NCBI GenBank assembly: GCA_029202525.1
Contig: CP119325.1
Coordinates: 5,926,001-5,990,000, forward strand
From: Candidatus Pseudomonas phytovorans
GTDB taxonomy: Bacteria; Pseudomonadota; Gammaproteobacteria; Pseudomonadales; Pseudomonadaceae
Reading direction: 5' to 3'
DNA length: 64,000 nt
Positions within the stretch are counted from its first letter, which is position 1, and the number at the start of each line of letters is the position of its first letter. A program made the position numbers and the translations under genes. Below the pieces are notes generated by a model, which was not told the DNA's origin, did not search any database, and saw only the letters and a list, made by a program, of their open reading frames with translations. Of the stretch, positions 17,859-24,760 are shown in pieces.

Positions 17859-17925
17859 CGCGAGGCTTCGCAAATGGGAATGATTCTATTCTAAATGGCC
17901 ACCACCCCAACATGCAATCGCCCCT

Positions 17926-18540
17926 TCAACGTATTCCGGTCACCGCCACTGCCAGACCAAGGCCGATCAGCGCCAGCCCAATGGCTCGGTCCACCAGCGC
18001 TTGCCGGTCGATCATCGCCTTGCGCAACGCAGTGCTGGAGAAAAACACCGCCACCAGGCTGAACCACGCCCAATGGGCAAGGGACATGAACGCGCCGTAG
18101 GCGAAGTCCAGCCCCAGCGGGCTACCCGGCTGCACCACCTGGGTGAACGCGCTGATGACAAACAGCATGGTCTTGGGGTTGAGGGCATTGGTCAGAAAAC
18201 CGGTACGCAGGGCTTGCAGCAGGCCGGCAGTGGACGGGCCAATCCCTTCAAGGCTAATGCGCCGGGTGTTGGTCAATGACTTGTAGCCCAGGTAGATCAG
18301 GTAACCCGCACCCAACACTTTCATTGAGAGGAACAGCGCCGGGCTCTTGCTGATGATTACGGCAATCCCCAGCACCGTGTACAGCACGTGCACCTGCACC
18401 CCCAACGCGATACCCAACGCGGCGGCCAGCCCGGCCTTGCGGCCCTGTGCATAACTGCTGCGGGTAACCATGGCGAAGTCGGCACCTGGGCTGATGACGG
18501 CGAGCAAGGTGAACAGGGCGACGGCGATGAGTTCGGTCAT
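17926..18540 (-). CDS. LysE/RhtB-family amino-acid exporter
   Basis: The start at 18540 (MTELIAVALFTLLAVISPGADFAMV) gives 204 residues, normal for the family. The N-terminal SPGADFAMVTRSS and YLIYLGYKSL motifs and about six hydrophobic helices identify a LysE/RhtB translocator that exports amino acids or similar metabolites. It is divergent from a LysR-type regulator gene across a REP pair, an arrangement like argO-argP, so that regulator may control it. Substrate unknown. Confidence 0.92.
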   Translation of the reverse strand: MTELIAVALFTLLAVISPGADFAMVTRSSYAQGRKAGLAAALGIALGVQVHVLYTVLGIAVIISKSPALFLSMKVLGAGYLIYLGYKSLTNTRRISLEGIGPSTAGLLQALRTGFLTNALNPKTMLFVISAFTQVVQPGSPLGLDFAYGAFMSLAHWAWFSLVAVFFSSTALRKAMIDRQALVDRAIGLALIGLGLAVAVTGIR

Positions 18541-18668
18541 GCTGATGGCTCTCGATAGGCGATGGAAATGCACAGACCTGGGGATTATCGAGCGCTTATG
18601 GATAGGGAAAAATCGATTTATAGTGAGGCATATCTGATAGTTTTTCTCACAGAGGTATAGCGCCTCTG

Positions 18669-18766
18669 CTGGCCTCTTCGCGGGCACGCCCGCTCCCACA
18701 GGGACCTCACCAAACCTGAGAAAAGCGCACTGTCTGTGGGAGCGGGCGTGCCCGCGAAGAGGCCGG
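18669..18766. repeat. REP pair (REPIN), CACG subtype
   Basis: Inverted REP copies at 18669-18702 and 18733-18766 have matched CACG/CGTG centres and about 30 bases between them. They lie between the divergent LysE and LysR genes and end 20 bases before the LysR start. Confidence 0.85.
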
Positions 18767-18786
18767 CACAGGTTAAAAAGGATGTC

Positions 18787-19704
18787 ATGAAACTGCCGCC
18801 ACTCAACGCCTTCCGCTACTTCGACATCGCCGCCCAGACCGAGAGCTTTGTGCGCGCCGCCGAGCACTTGCACGTCACCCATGGCGCGGTCAGTCGTCAA
18901 ATCCGCCTGCTTGAAGAAAGCCTTGGCGTGGAACTGTTCGAGCGCCGTAACCGGGCCATCTTCCTCACCCCTGCCGGCCGTGCCCTGCAAGGCACCACCC
19001 AGGCGATTTTCGAACAGCTCGAAGGCGCCGTGCAGCGCTTGCAACAGCAAGCCCGCGACAATGTGCTGGTGCTGTCCTGCGAGCCGACCATCGCCATGCG
19101 CTGGCTAATCCCGCGCCTGCCCCGCTTTCATGCCGATCACCCCGACCTGCAGTTACACCTGGTGGCTGCCGGCGGGCCACTGGACTTCGCCCGCAGCGGT
19201 GTCGACCTGGCAATCCGCCGCGACGACTTCCACTGGGGCAACCAGCTTTACAACCGGAAAATCTGTGACGAGTGGATCGGCCCGGTATGCCACCCTACCG
19301 CCTCCCCACAACTGAGCGGCCAGCGCCTGCTGCACAGCACCACCCGCCCTGGCGCCTGGCCCACCTGGCTGCGCCTCAGCGGCCAGCAGGCGCAGCACAA
19401 CGAACGCAGCGACTACGAACACTTCTACCTGTCGATCCAGGCTGCCAGCGCCGGCCTGGGCCTGGCCATGGCCTCAGCCCTGATGGTGCGCGACGAACTC
19501 GACAGCGGGCAATTGCAGGCGCCGTTCGGTTTTGTGCGCGATGGCTCGGCCTACCACCTGCTTAGCCCACAGCCCCTGAACGACAACGGCAAGCGCCAGC
19601 GCTTCACCGAGTGGGTAATGGGCGAATGCCAGCGCTGCCTGGCTCACTTGGGTTTGCTACAGAACGATGACCCCGCGCTGCCATCGCCCCCCCAGGTGCG
19701 ATAG
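18787..19704 (+). CDS. LysR-type regulator, GcvA-like
   Basis: The ATG at 18787 follows AAAAAGGATGTC and begins MKLPPLNAFRYFDIAAQTESF; 305 residues. The winged helix is AAEHLHVTHGAVSRQIRLLEE, typical of the GcvA subgroup (PPLNALR.FEA), and the effector domain follows (CEPTIAMRWLIPRLPRF). It likely controls the divergent exporter. Its 3' end overlaps the convergent M15 peptidase gene by 61 bases. Confidence 0.92.
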   Translation: MKLPPLNAFRYFDIAAQTESFVRAAEHLHVTHGAVSRQIRLLEESLGVELFERRNRAIFLTPAGRALQGTTQAIFEQLEGAVQRLQQQARDNVLVLSCEPTIAMRWLIPRLPRFHADHPDLQLHLVAAGGPLDFARSGVDLAIRRDDFHWGNQLYNRKICDEWIGPVCHPTASPQLSGQRLLHSTTRPGAWPTWLRLSGQQAQHNERSDYEHFYLSIQAASAGLGLAMASALMVRDELDSGQLQAPFGFVRDGSAYHLLSPQPLNDNGKRQRFTEWVMGECQRCLAHLGLLQNDDPALPSPPQVR

Positions 19705-20228
19705 CCAGCGGTATCCAGGTGGATGCGCCCGGACGGGTAGCGCCCCAGGCCCATGTTCCACGCCTGGCCATGCTGCTGCCAGAAACGGCACAGCGGGTTG
19801 GGGTCGGCCCAGGCCGGCAGCAGGATATCGACGGCGAAGGCGCGGGTATGGGCACTGTTGGCAGCACCGCCTGCGCAGGTGTTCAGGCGCGGCTCACGGT
19901 AAGCCGAAACCACCTCGAACTGGCGCAGGATGCCTTGGTCGTCGAGCAGCTTGATCAGCGAAAGGGTCGAGCGCACAGCCGGCCAGTTGCTGGCAGGCGG
20001 CACGGCGAAGGGCGAGGCATGACACAGCTTCCAGTCCGAGGCCGAACGCAGCAGTTGGTGGATAGGCACTACCCCGTAAACACGGGCGTCCACCAGCATT
20101 TCACGGAAAGGACGGGTTTGATGGTCACCGGCCCACTGGGCGAACATCCACAGGTCGCGTTGGTCGGCGTGGGCCACACTACCCAGCATCAAACTCAGTA
20201 TCACCACCCACTTCCTTGCATTGCTCAT
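19644..20228 (-). CDS. Secreted M15-type peptidase (D,D-carboxypeptidase-like)
   Basis: A 194-residue protein with a signal peptide (VVILSLMLGSVAHA). The zinc-peptidase motifs are SAYREPRLN, HTRAFAVDI and GRIHLDTAG, which contain the expected His, Asp and His ligands of the M15 family. Family members act on the D-Ala-D-Ala or L-Ala-D-Glu links of peptidoglycan in the periplasm. An internal disulfide is possible (CHASP, CAGG). The last 61 bases overlap the convergent LysR gene. Confidence 0.82.
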   Translation of the reverse strand: MSNARKWVVILSLMLGSVAHADQRDLWMFAQWAGDHQTRPFREMLVDARVYGVVPIHQLLRSASDWKLCHASPFAVPPASNWPAVRSTLSLIKLLDDQGILRQFEVVSAYREPRLNTCAGGAANSAHTRAFAVDILLPAWADPNPLCRFWQQHGQAWNMGLGRYPSGRIHLDTAGYRTWGGDGSAGSSFCSKPK

Positions 20229-20378
20229 ATCAGCTCCCCTACCAACGTGGTCGACACTGATGTTTCATGCCATTTCACAGGCAACGCCGAGAAATACAAA
20301 TACGCAGTATTGATCACCTATGAACGGCCATTATCAGCCATCATTGCTCAGTAACTGCTCGCCGGATCGTGCTACTCG

Positions 20379-20406
20379 TTGACTGACTCAGCCACGGTGG
20401 CATAAT
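20379..20406 (+). promoter_or_regulatory. Predicted sigma-70 promoter of a possible small RNA
   Basis: TTGACT (20379-20384) and CATAAT (20401-20406) are separated by 16 bases; transcription would start near 20413. Confidence 0.5.
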
Positions 20407-20412
20407 CCCAAT

Positions 20413-20493
20413 CACTACTCAGCCTCGTACGCGATGATTAGATTTGTCGGCTGTTGGGGTGAAAAGACCGGCCTAGCGCCGGTCTTTTCGTTT
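20413..20493 (+). ncRNA. Candidate small RNA of about 80 nt
   Basis: A near-consensus promoter just upstream and a perfect 12-bp terminator hairpin at the end define a unit of about 80 nt with no reading frame worth noting. The genes on both sides point away from this spot, so a terminator here is not explained by either. I do not recognise the RNA. A 5' leader attenuator for the NYN gene, whose start is 17 bases on, is the alternative. Confidence 0.4.
20461..20489. terminator. Bidirectional terminator hairpin
   Basis: GAAAAGACCGGC and GCCGGTCTTTTC form a perfect 12-bp stem around CTAGC. Confidence 0.75.
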
Positions 20494-20509
20494 CCAGGGA
20501 AAGAAGCGC

Positions 20510-21199
20510 TTGCGTACAGCCTGCTTTGTAGACGGCTACAACGTGTTTTATGGCCTGGTGGCAGGCACGAGATACAAGTGGCTCGATCTACCTGCCTTAC
20601 TGAAGCATATACTCCGCGTCGAGCAACCCGACTGCGAGCTGAAAGCCATCAGTTTTTTCACCTCGGGCGTAAAGCCATCTCTTGCCAGCCGCGGAAACCT
20701 CTCAAAAGAGGCCCAAGACGCCTATCTGCGCGCCTTGATTGCGCAAGGTGTAGATGTGCATTACGGTAGGCATCAACTTGAACCTCGCAATGCACCTCGC
20801 TTCGTGAACAAGCAAACACCACCCTCCAGGCTCGACCAGGTGGGTATCTGGAAGCTGGAAGAAAAAGAAACGGATGTACACATCGCCATCAGCATGTATC
20901 GGCTCGCCGCTCGACAAGTTCGGCTTCCGGCGGATGAGCGGATCCAGCAACTGATCCTGGTTTCTGCTGATACCGACCTGACACCCGCATTGAAAGCTAT
21001 TCGGGAAGACTTCCCAGACCTGCGGCTAGGCGTGATCCTTCCACATCGCGAGGGCATGCAGAGAACGCCGCCAGGATCGCTGAGAAACAACGCTCATTGG
21101 ATGCGTCAAGTGGTAACCGAAAGCGAACTTGCTGCCAATCAGTTTCCCGACCGGGTCCCCACCCGGAAAAGACCGGCCTTGAAGCCAGCGTACTGGTGA
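20510..21199 (+). CDS. NYN-domain protein (PIN-like nuclease fold)
   Basis: A 229-residue protein starting at TTG 20510, eight bases after AGGGAAAG. It has the NYN signature: FVDGYNVFYGL at the N-terminus, EKETDVHIAISMYRLA in the middle and LILVSADTDLTPAL followed by GVILP. The conserved acidic residues of the PIN/FLAP fold (Asp in VDGYN, Asp in ETDV, Asp in SADTD) are present, so ribonuclease activity is plausible. Neighbours give no pathway. The RNA target and role are unknown. Confidence 0.8.
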   Translation: MRTACFVDGYNVFYGLVAGTRYKWLDLPALLKHILRVEQPDCELKAISFFTSGVKPSLASRGNLSKEAQDAYLRALIAQGVDVHYGRHQLEPRNAPRFVNKQTPPSRLDQVGIWKLEEKETDVHIAISMYRLAARQVRLPADERIQQLILVSADTDLTPALKAIREDFPDLRLGVILPHREGMQRTPPGSLRNNAHWMRQVVTESELAANQFPDRVPTRKRPALKPAYW

Positions 21200-21234
21200 C
21201 GGGCAAGCCCCCTCATGAATCAGCACCAGCAAGT

Positions 21235-21690
21235 TCAGTCTTCGAGCAAGGTACAGGCCATCACCAGTGCGTCTTCACGGCCCCCGGCAACTGGATAATA
21301 GTCGCGCCGGCGGCCGATTTCGTTGAAACCGTAGCGCTCGTACAAACGATAGGCCGACTGGTTGCTGGCGCGCACTTCCAGGAAGCACTCGCGGCCATTG
21401 AGCTGGTAGGCGCGGGCCATCAGGTGCTCAAGCAGGCGCAAGCCTAGCCCACAGCCCTGGTTTTCCGGTTTGACGGTGATGTTGAGCAGGTGAGCCTCGT
21501 CGATGATCACGTTGATCACCCCATGGCCAACTTGCTGCTGGCCATCGAACATCAGCCAGACTTCGTACGACTTCAGCGCATCCTGAAAGATACCGCGGGT
21601 CCAGGGGTGGCTGAACGCGGCGTATTCGATCTTCAGTACGGCTTCCAGATCCGCCTCGTTCATCGGGCGGAAACTGATCGATTCACTCAT
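21235..21690 (-). CDS. rimI: Ribosomal protein S18 alanine N-acetyltransferase RimI
   Basis: A 151-residue GNAT acetyltransferase. Motif A is LNITVKPENQGCGLGLRLLEHL, and FLEVRASNQSAYRLYERYGFNEIGRRRDYYP is the characteristic RimI C-terminal half. It acetylates the N-terminus of ribosomal protein S18. It overlaps the upstream holD gene by ATGA, the same gene pair as in E. coli. Confidence 0.95.
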   Translation of the reverse strand: MSESISFRPMNEADLEAVLKIEYAAFSHPWTRGIFQDALKSYEVWLMFDGQQQVGHGVINVIIDEAHLLNITVKPENQGCGLGLRLLEHLMARAYQLNGRECFLEVRASNQSAYRLYERYGFNEIGRRRDYYPVAGGREDALVMACTLLED

Positions 21691-22472
21691 TCAACGCTCT
21701 TCCAGCGCGCCATCAGCTGGCGCATGGCTTTCCAGACGTCCGCCTTGCGCTGCGGCTCGTCCATCAACAGTTCTAGGCCCGGCAGCGCCCAGGCGTCGCC
21801 CAGGCCGTCCAGCTTCAGGGTTTGGTACCAGGCGTCGGCATCGGAATTGGCGGCGAAGCGCAGTGCCGGCAAGCCGATCAGCCACAGGCAGGTGCACGGA
21901 GCATCTTCCAGGCGCGCCTGGACAAAGCCCCGGACGAAATCGCGCGCGGCTTCCGGGCCCTGGTCCATGTTGCCGCGCACCAGCAACGGCCAGCGCACCG
22001 GCTCACCGATGATCTGCGGGGCGTCAGGCAGGCCGGCGGCGCGCAGCATGTCCTTGAGCAGCAGGTAGGACGGGTCGCGGCTCTGGAACGGCTGGCCGGT
22101 GGCAAGCTCCACGAGCAGCAGGCAGCTGCCGGCACGCAGCAACTGCAGCGCGAAACGTGGCGGCGGCACGGGGGCCGGGCGTGGTGGTGCGGGTTGCGCC
22201 TCGGCCTCGACGGTTTTGGCGGCTGGCTTGGGCGCACTGCCCGGGCGCGGGATTTCGATTTTCGGCCTTTCAACGGAGCGGGCCTGGGGCGTAACAGGCG
22301 CGTCGTTTGTAGCCTGCGCCGGCTTGACCTCGAAATCGATGTCATCGACCGGTGCCACCGGTAACAGCAACTCGGGCCGCGACGGTGCGGCGAACGGCAG
22401 TTCGGCGCGCGGCAGCCAGTGCACCACTTGCATGGCGGAAAGGAAGGCGCGGCGACGGGGTTCGGTGAGCAA
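21687..22472 (-). CDS. holD: DNA polymerase III psi subunit-like protein (HolD)
   Basis: Overlaps rimI by ATGA, the genomic position of holD in E. coli. I start at TTG 22472 because RRRAFLSAMQVVHWLPR parallels the E. coli psi N-terminus RRDWQLQQLGITQWSLR, which binds chi; ATG 22433 would cut this region. A Pro/Ala-rich linker (about residues 35-105) separates it from a core in which ALPGLELLMDEPQRKADVW parallels the E. coli psi C-terminus (PALTDLRANPTARAALW). About 261 residues against 137 in E. coli. The psi subunit links the clamp loader to chi and SSB. The long linker has led to TonB-like annotation of such genes, which I do not support. Confidence 0.7.
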   Translation of the reverse strand: MLTEPRRRAFLSAMQVVHWLPRAELPFAAPSRPELLLPVAPVDDIDFEVKPAQATNDAPVTPQARSVERPKIEIPRPGSAPKPAAKTVEAEAQPAPPRPAPVPPPRFALQLLRAGSCLLLVELATGQPFQSRDPSYLLLKDMLRAAGLPDAPQIIGEPVRWPLLVRGNMDQGPEAARDFVRGFVQARLEDAPCTCLWLIGLPALRFAANSDADAWYQTLKLDGLGDAWALPGLELLMDEPQRKADVWKAMRQLMARWKSVE

Positions 22473-22564
22473 GGTGCGGGGTTCCGAGGGGTGGAGGCAA
22501 TTGCGCATTCTAACGCTGTTGGCATTCGAGTGCCGCAACTGGTCGGCGTTTTTTGTTGCCAGTT

Positions 22565-22660
22565 CCGGCCTCTTCGCGGGCACGCCCGCTCCCACACGTA
22601 CTGCACAAAGCCTGAGGTGTGTGCGGTACCTGTGGGAGCGGGCGTGCCCGCGAAGAGGCC
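22565..22660. repeat. REP pair (REPIN), CACG subtype
   Basis: Inverted REP copies at 22565-22597 and 22629-22660 have matched CACG/CGTG centres. They occupy most of the 301-base gap between the divergent holD and mksF genes; the remaining bases before mksF should hold its promoter, which I could not define. Confidence 0.85.
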
Positions 22661-22773
22661 AGTGAATCCCATACAGAAGCAAAGGTTATCCGCCATTACA
22701 GACCAAGGGGTGAAAACCTCCCCCCCGGATGCAGTACAATCGCCCCCTTTTTCTTGGCAACGAGTCGAAGCCA

Positions 22774-24063
22774 ATGATCGAACCCAAGCGCGTCCTGCGC
22801 GCCCTAGCTGAACACTGGGCCCTGATCGAGCCGCTGTGCGAGCGTTTCGACCAGGGCACCCTGAGCCTGGTCGAGTTGCGCCAGCATGTGGTCCGCCAGC
22901 AGCTCGAAAGCACCCCGCAGGACATCACCCAGCTACTCGACGTGTGGATCCGCCTGGACATCCTGGTCCCGGTGGCCAAGAGCCCGAACCGTTTCGAACT
23001 CAACGCGCAGATCCACGACTTCCTTGCGTACCTGCGCCGCGAACACCGGCTGGGCCTGTGCCTGGAGATCGAAGCCTACCTGCGCCACCTGGAACGCCTT
23101 GCCGGCCATATCCAGGACGCCTTCGACAACCGCGACAGCGACGATCTGGCGCGCCAGCTGCGCTTGCTCGACATGCGCGTGCGCGATGTGCTGAAAAAGC
23201 TCGATAACGACGAACAGGCACTGGTAGCCGTGGCCGAACGGGCCAAGACCAGCAACCGCCAGATCCCGCTGCGCCAACGTTACGCCGAAGTACTGGCCAC
23301 CTGGGACGAATACGTCGAGCCGATGATCCAGCTGGTGAACGCCGACGGCGCCTTCGAACAAGGCGTGCGCAAGGTCGAGACCGTGCTGCTGAAGCTGCTG
23401 GGCGAACAGGCACGGCTTGGCCACCTGGTCGATGACGACATGCTGCTGCGCACCCACGCACGCATTCTGGAAATGCAGACCAGCGCCCAGCTGACCCTGC
23501 GCCACGCCCGTGAACTGCTGCTGCCGCTGCGTGAAGAAGCCCGCCGGCACAATGCCGTGACCCGTGGCGCCGCGCTGGCCCTGTCGGTGATCCGGCGCAA
23601 GGGCATCGACGCTGTGCCGCAGGCGGCCATGCCGATGTTCACCCGCCCGCAAAGCACCTTCCTCGGCAGTGCCAGCCAGGTCGAGGCCTATGTGTACGCC
23701 CTGGCGCGATTCGAACCCAAGCCCGCCCGCTTCCCCAAGGCGCACAAGCCGCAAGGGGGTGAAGCACCGCGCGCACCGCGTACAGTCAAAGAAATGATTG
23801 AGCGCTGCGAACAGGCGTTGCCGCTGCCCGACCTGATGGTCTGGCTGCTGGAGCAGGAACCCGATGGCGCTACCGACGAGCTGCTGTACTGGTTCTCGCG
23901 CCTGTCGCGGGAAAAGCGCTTCAAGCGCGAACGCCTCGACCGCCGCGAATACACCACCCAGGAACACCTGGTCAGCCTGCGCTCGTTCGGCCTGACTTCC
24001 AGCCGCGAAACCGCCGCCAGCACGCCTACCGAATCCAACGCGAGCCCAGCCAATGCATCTTGA
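22774..24063 (+). CDS. mksF: Condensin kleisin subunit MksF
   Basis: From ATG 22774 the product has 429 residues, the size of Pseudomonas MksF (JetA-like kleisin). The N-terminal part is a winged-helix domain (RVLRALAEHWALIEPLCERF; VELRQHVVRQQL), followed by a long helical middle region (residues about 100-270) and a C-terminal part ending in a winged-helix-like segment (EHLVSLRSFGLTSS). It bridges the two heads of MksB in a MukBEF-like condensin that organises the chromosome. First gene of mksFEB; mksE overlaps its 3' end by 11 bases. Confidence 0.9.
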   Translation: MIEPKRVLRALAEHWALIEPLCERFDQGTLSLVELRQHVVRQQLESTPQDITQLLDVWIRLDILVPVAKSPNRFELNAQIHDFLAYLRREHRLGLCLEIEAYLRHLERLAGHIQDAFDNRDSDDLARQLRLLDMRVRDVLKKLDNDEQALVAVAERAKTSNRQIPLRQRYAEVLATWDEYVEPMIQLVNADGAFEQGVRKVETVLLKLLGEQARLGHLVDDDMLLRTHARILEMQTSAQLTLRHARELLLPLREEARRHNAVTRGAALALSVIRRKGIDAVPQAAMPMFTRPQSTFLGSASQVEAYVYALARFEPKPARFPKAHKPQGGEAPRAPRTVKEMIERCEQALPLPDLMVWLLEQEPDGATDELLYWFSRLSREKRFKRERLDRREYTTQEHLVSLRSFGLTSSRETAASTPTESNASPANAS

Positions 24064-24760
24064 TCTCTCCGAACTGTCCCAGCTCGCACCGATCTTCCGC
24101 GAGCTGTTCAAAGGCTTCCACGTCAGCCGCCGCGACCCCGAGCTGTACGCCCAGCTGTCGAACTTCCAGGACCAGTATCGCACCCTGTTCAAGGCCCTGG
24201 GCTTCGAGCTGGTGTGCGACACCCGCGGCTTCTATTACTTCGTGCCGGACATGACCGCAGCGCAAGTCAACAAGACCGCGCAGCGCCTGTCGCTGTTCAC
24301 CTTCATTCTGGTCGAGCACCTGGCCGACCAGGGCCGTGACCCGATGGCCGTGCTTGACGGCGGCAGCATCGGCCGCGACGAACTGCCCTCGCTGCTGGAC
24401 AAGTACCGCGACCTGTTCCTGCAGGCCGAAGTGCAGACCGTGGAAGAGCTGGAAGAAAAAATCCTGCGCCGCATGACCCAGCTCGGCTTCGCCCATGAAG
24501 AAGGCGGCATCTACCGCTTCCTGCCGCCAATGCACCGTTTCCTCGATGTGTGCCTGTCGGTCCAGCAGGACCGCGACCTGGCCGCCACCCTGCACAGCGT
24601 CCTGCCGCTGCCGACCCCGGTGCTGGTCGAGGAAGAAAGCCCCGAAGACCTCAACCGCACCGACGACCCGCTCGACCTCACGCCCTTCGAGGGCGAGGGA
24701 AGCGAAGAGGACGCCCTGGCCCGGGCCATCCGCGAAGAGCAACAGGAGATTGACGCATGA
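24053..24760 (+). CDS. mksE: Condensin accessory subunit MksE
   Basis: A 235-residue acidic protein, the expected size for MksE (tandem winged-helix KITE protein, JetB-like). Recognisable parts are SQLAPIFRELFKGFHVSRRDPELY at the N-terminus, GFYYFVPD and GIYRFLPPMHRFLDVCL, each ending a winged-helix unit. The Glu/Asp-rich tail (EEQQEIDA) is typical of the family. It binds the MksF kleisin. It overlaps mksF by 11 bases and mksB by ATGA, so the three subunits are translationally coupled. Confidence 0.9.
   Translation: MHLDLSELSQLAPIFRELFKGFHVSRRDPELYAQLSNFQDQYRTLFKALGFELVCDTRGFYYFVPDMTAAQVNKTAQRLSLFTFILVEHLADQGRDPMAVLDGGSIGRDELPSLLDKYRDLFLQAEVQTVEELEEKILRRMTQLGFAHEEGGIYRFLPPMHRFLDVCLSVQQDRDLAATLHSVLPLPTPVLVEEESPEDLNRTDDPLDLTPFEGEGSEEDALARAIREEQQEIDA

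Noticed and set aside
17878..17892. Fur box before fecI copy B
   Set aside because: GAATGATTCTATTCT and its neighbours reach only about 7 of 15 matches to the Fur model.
21687..22472. TonB energy-transducer protein
   Set aside because: The Pro/Ala-rich stretch resembles a TonB linker, but there is no membrane anchor and the ends and gene position fit HolD.
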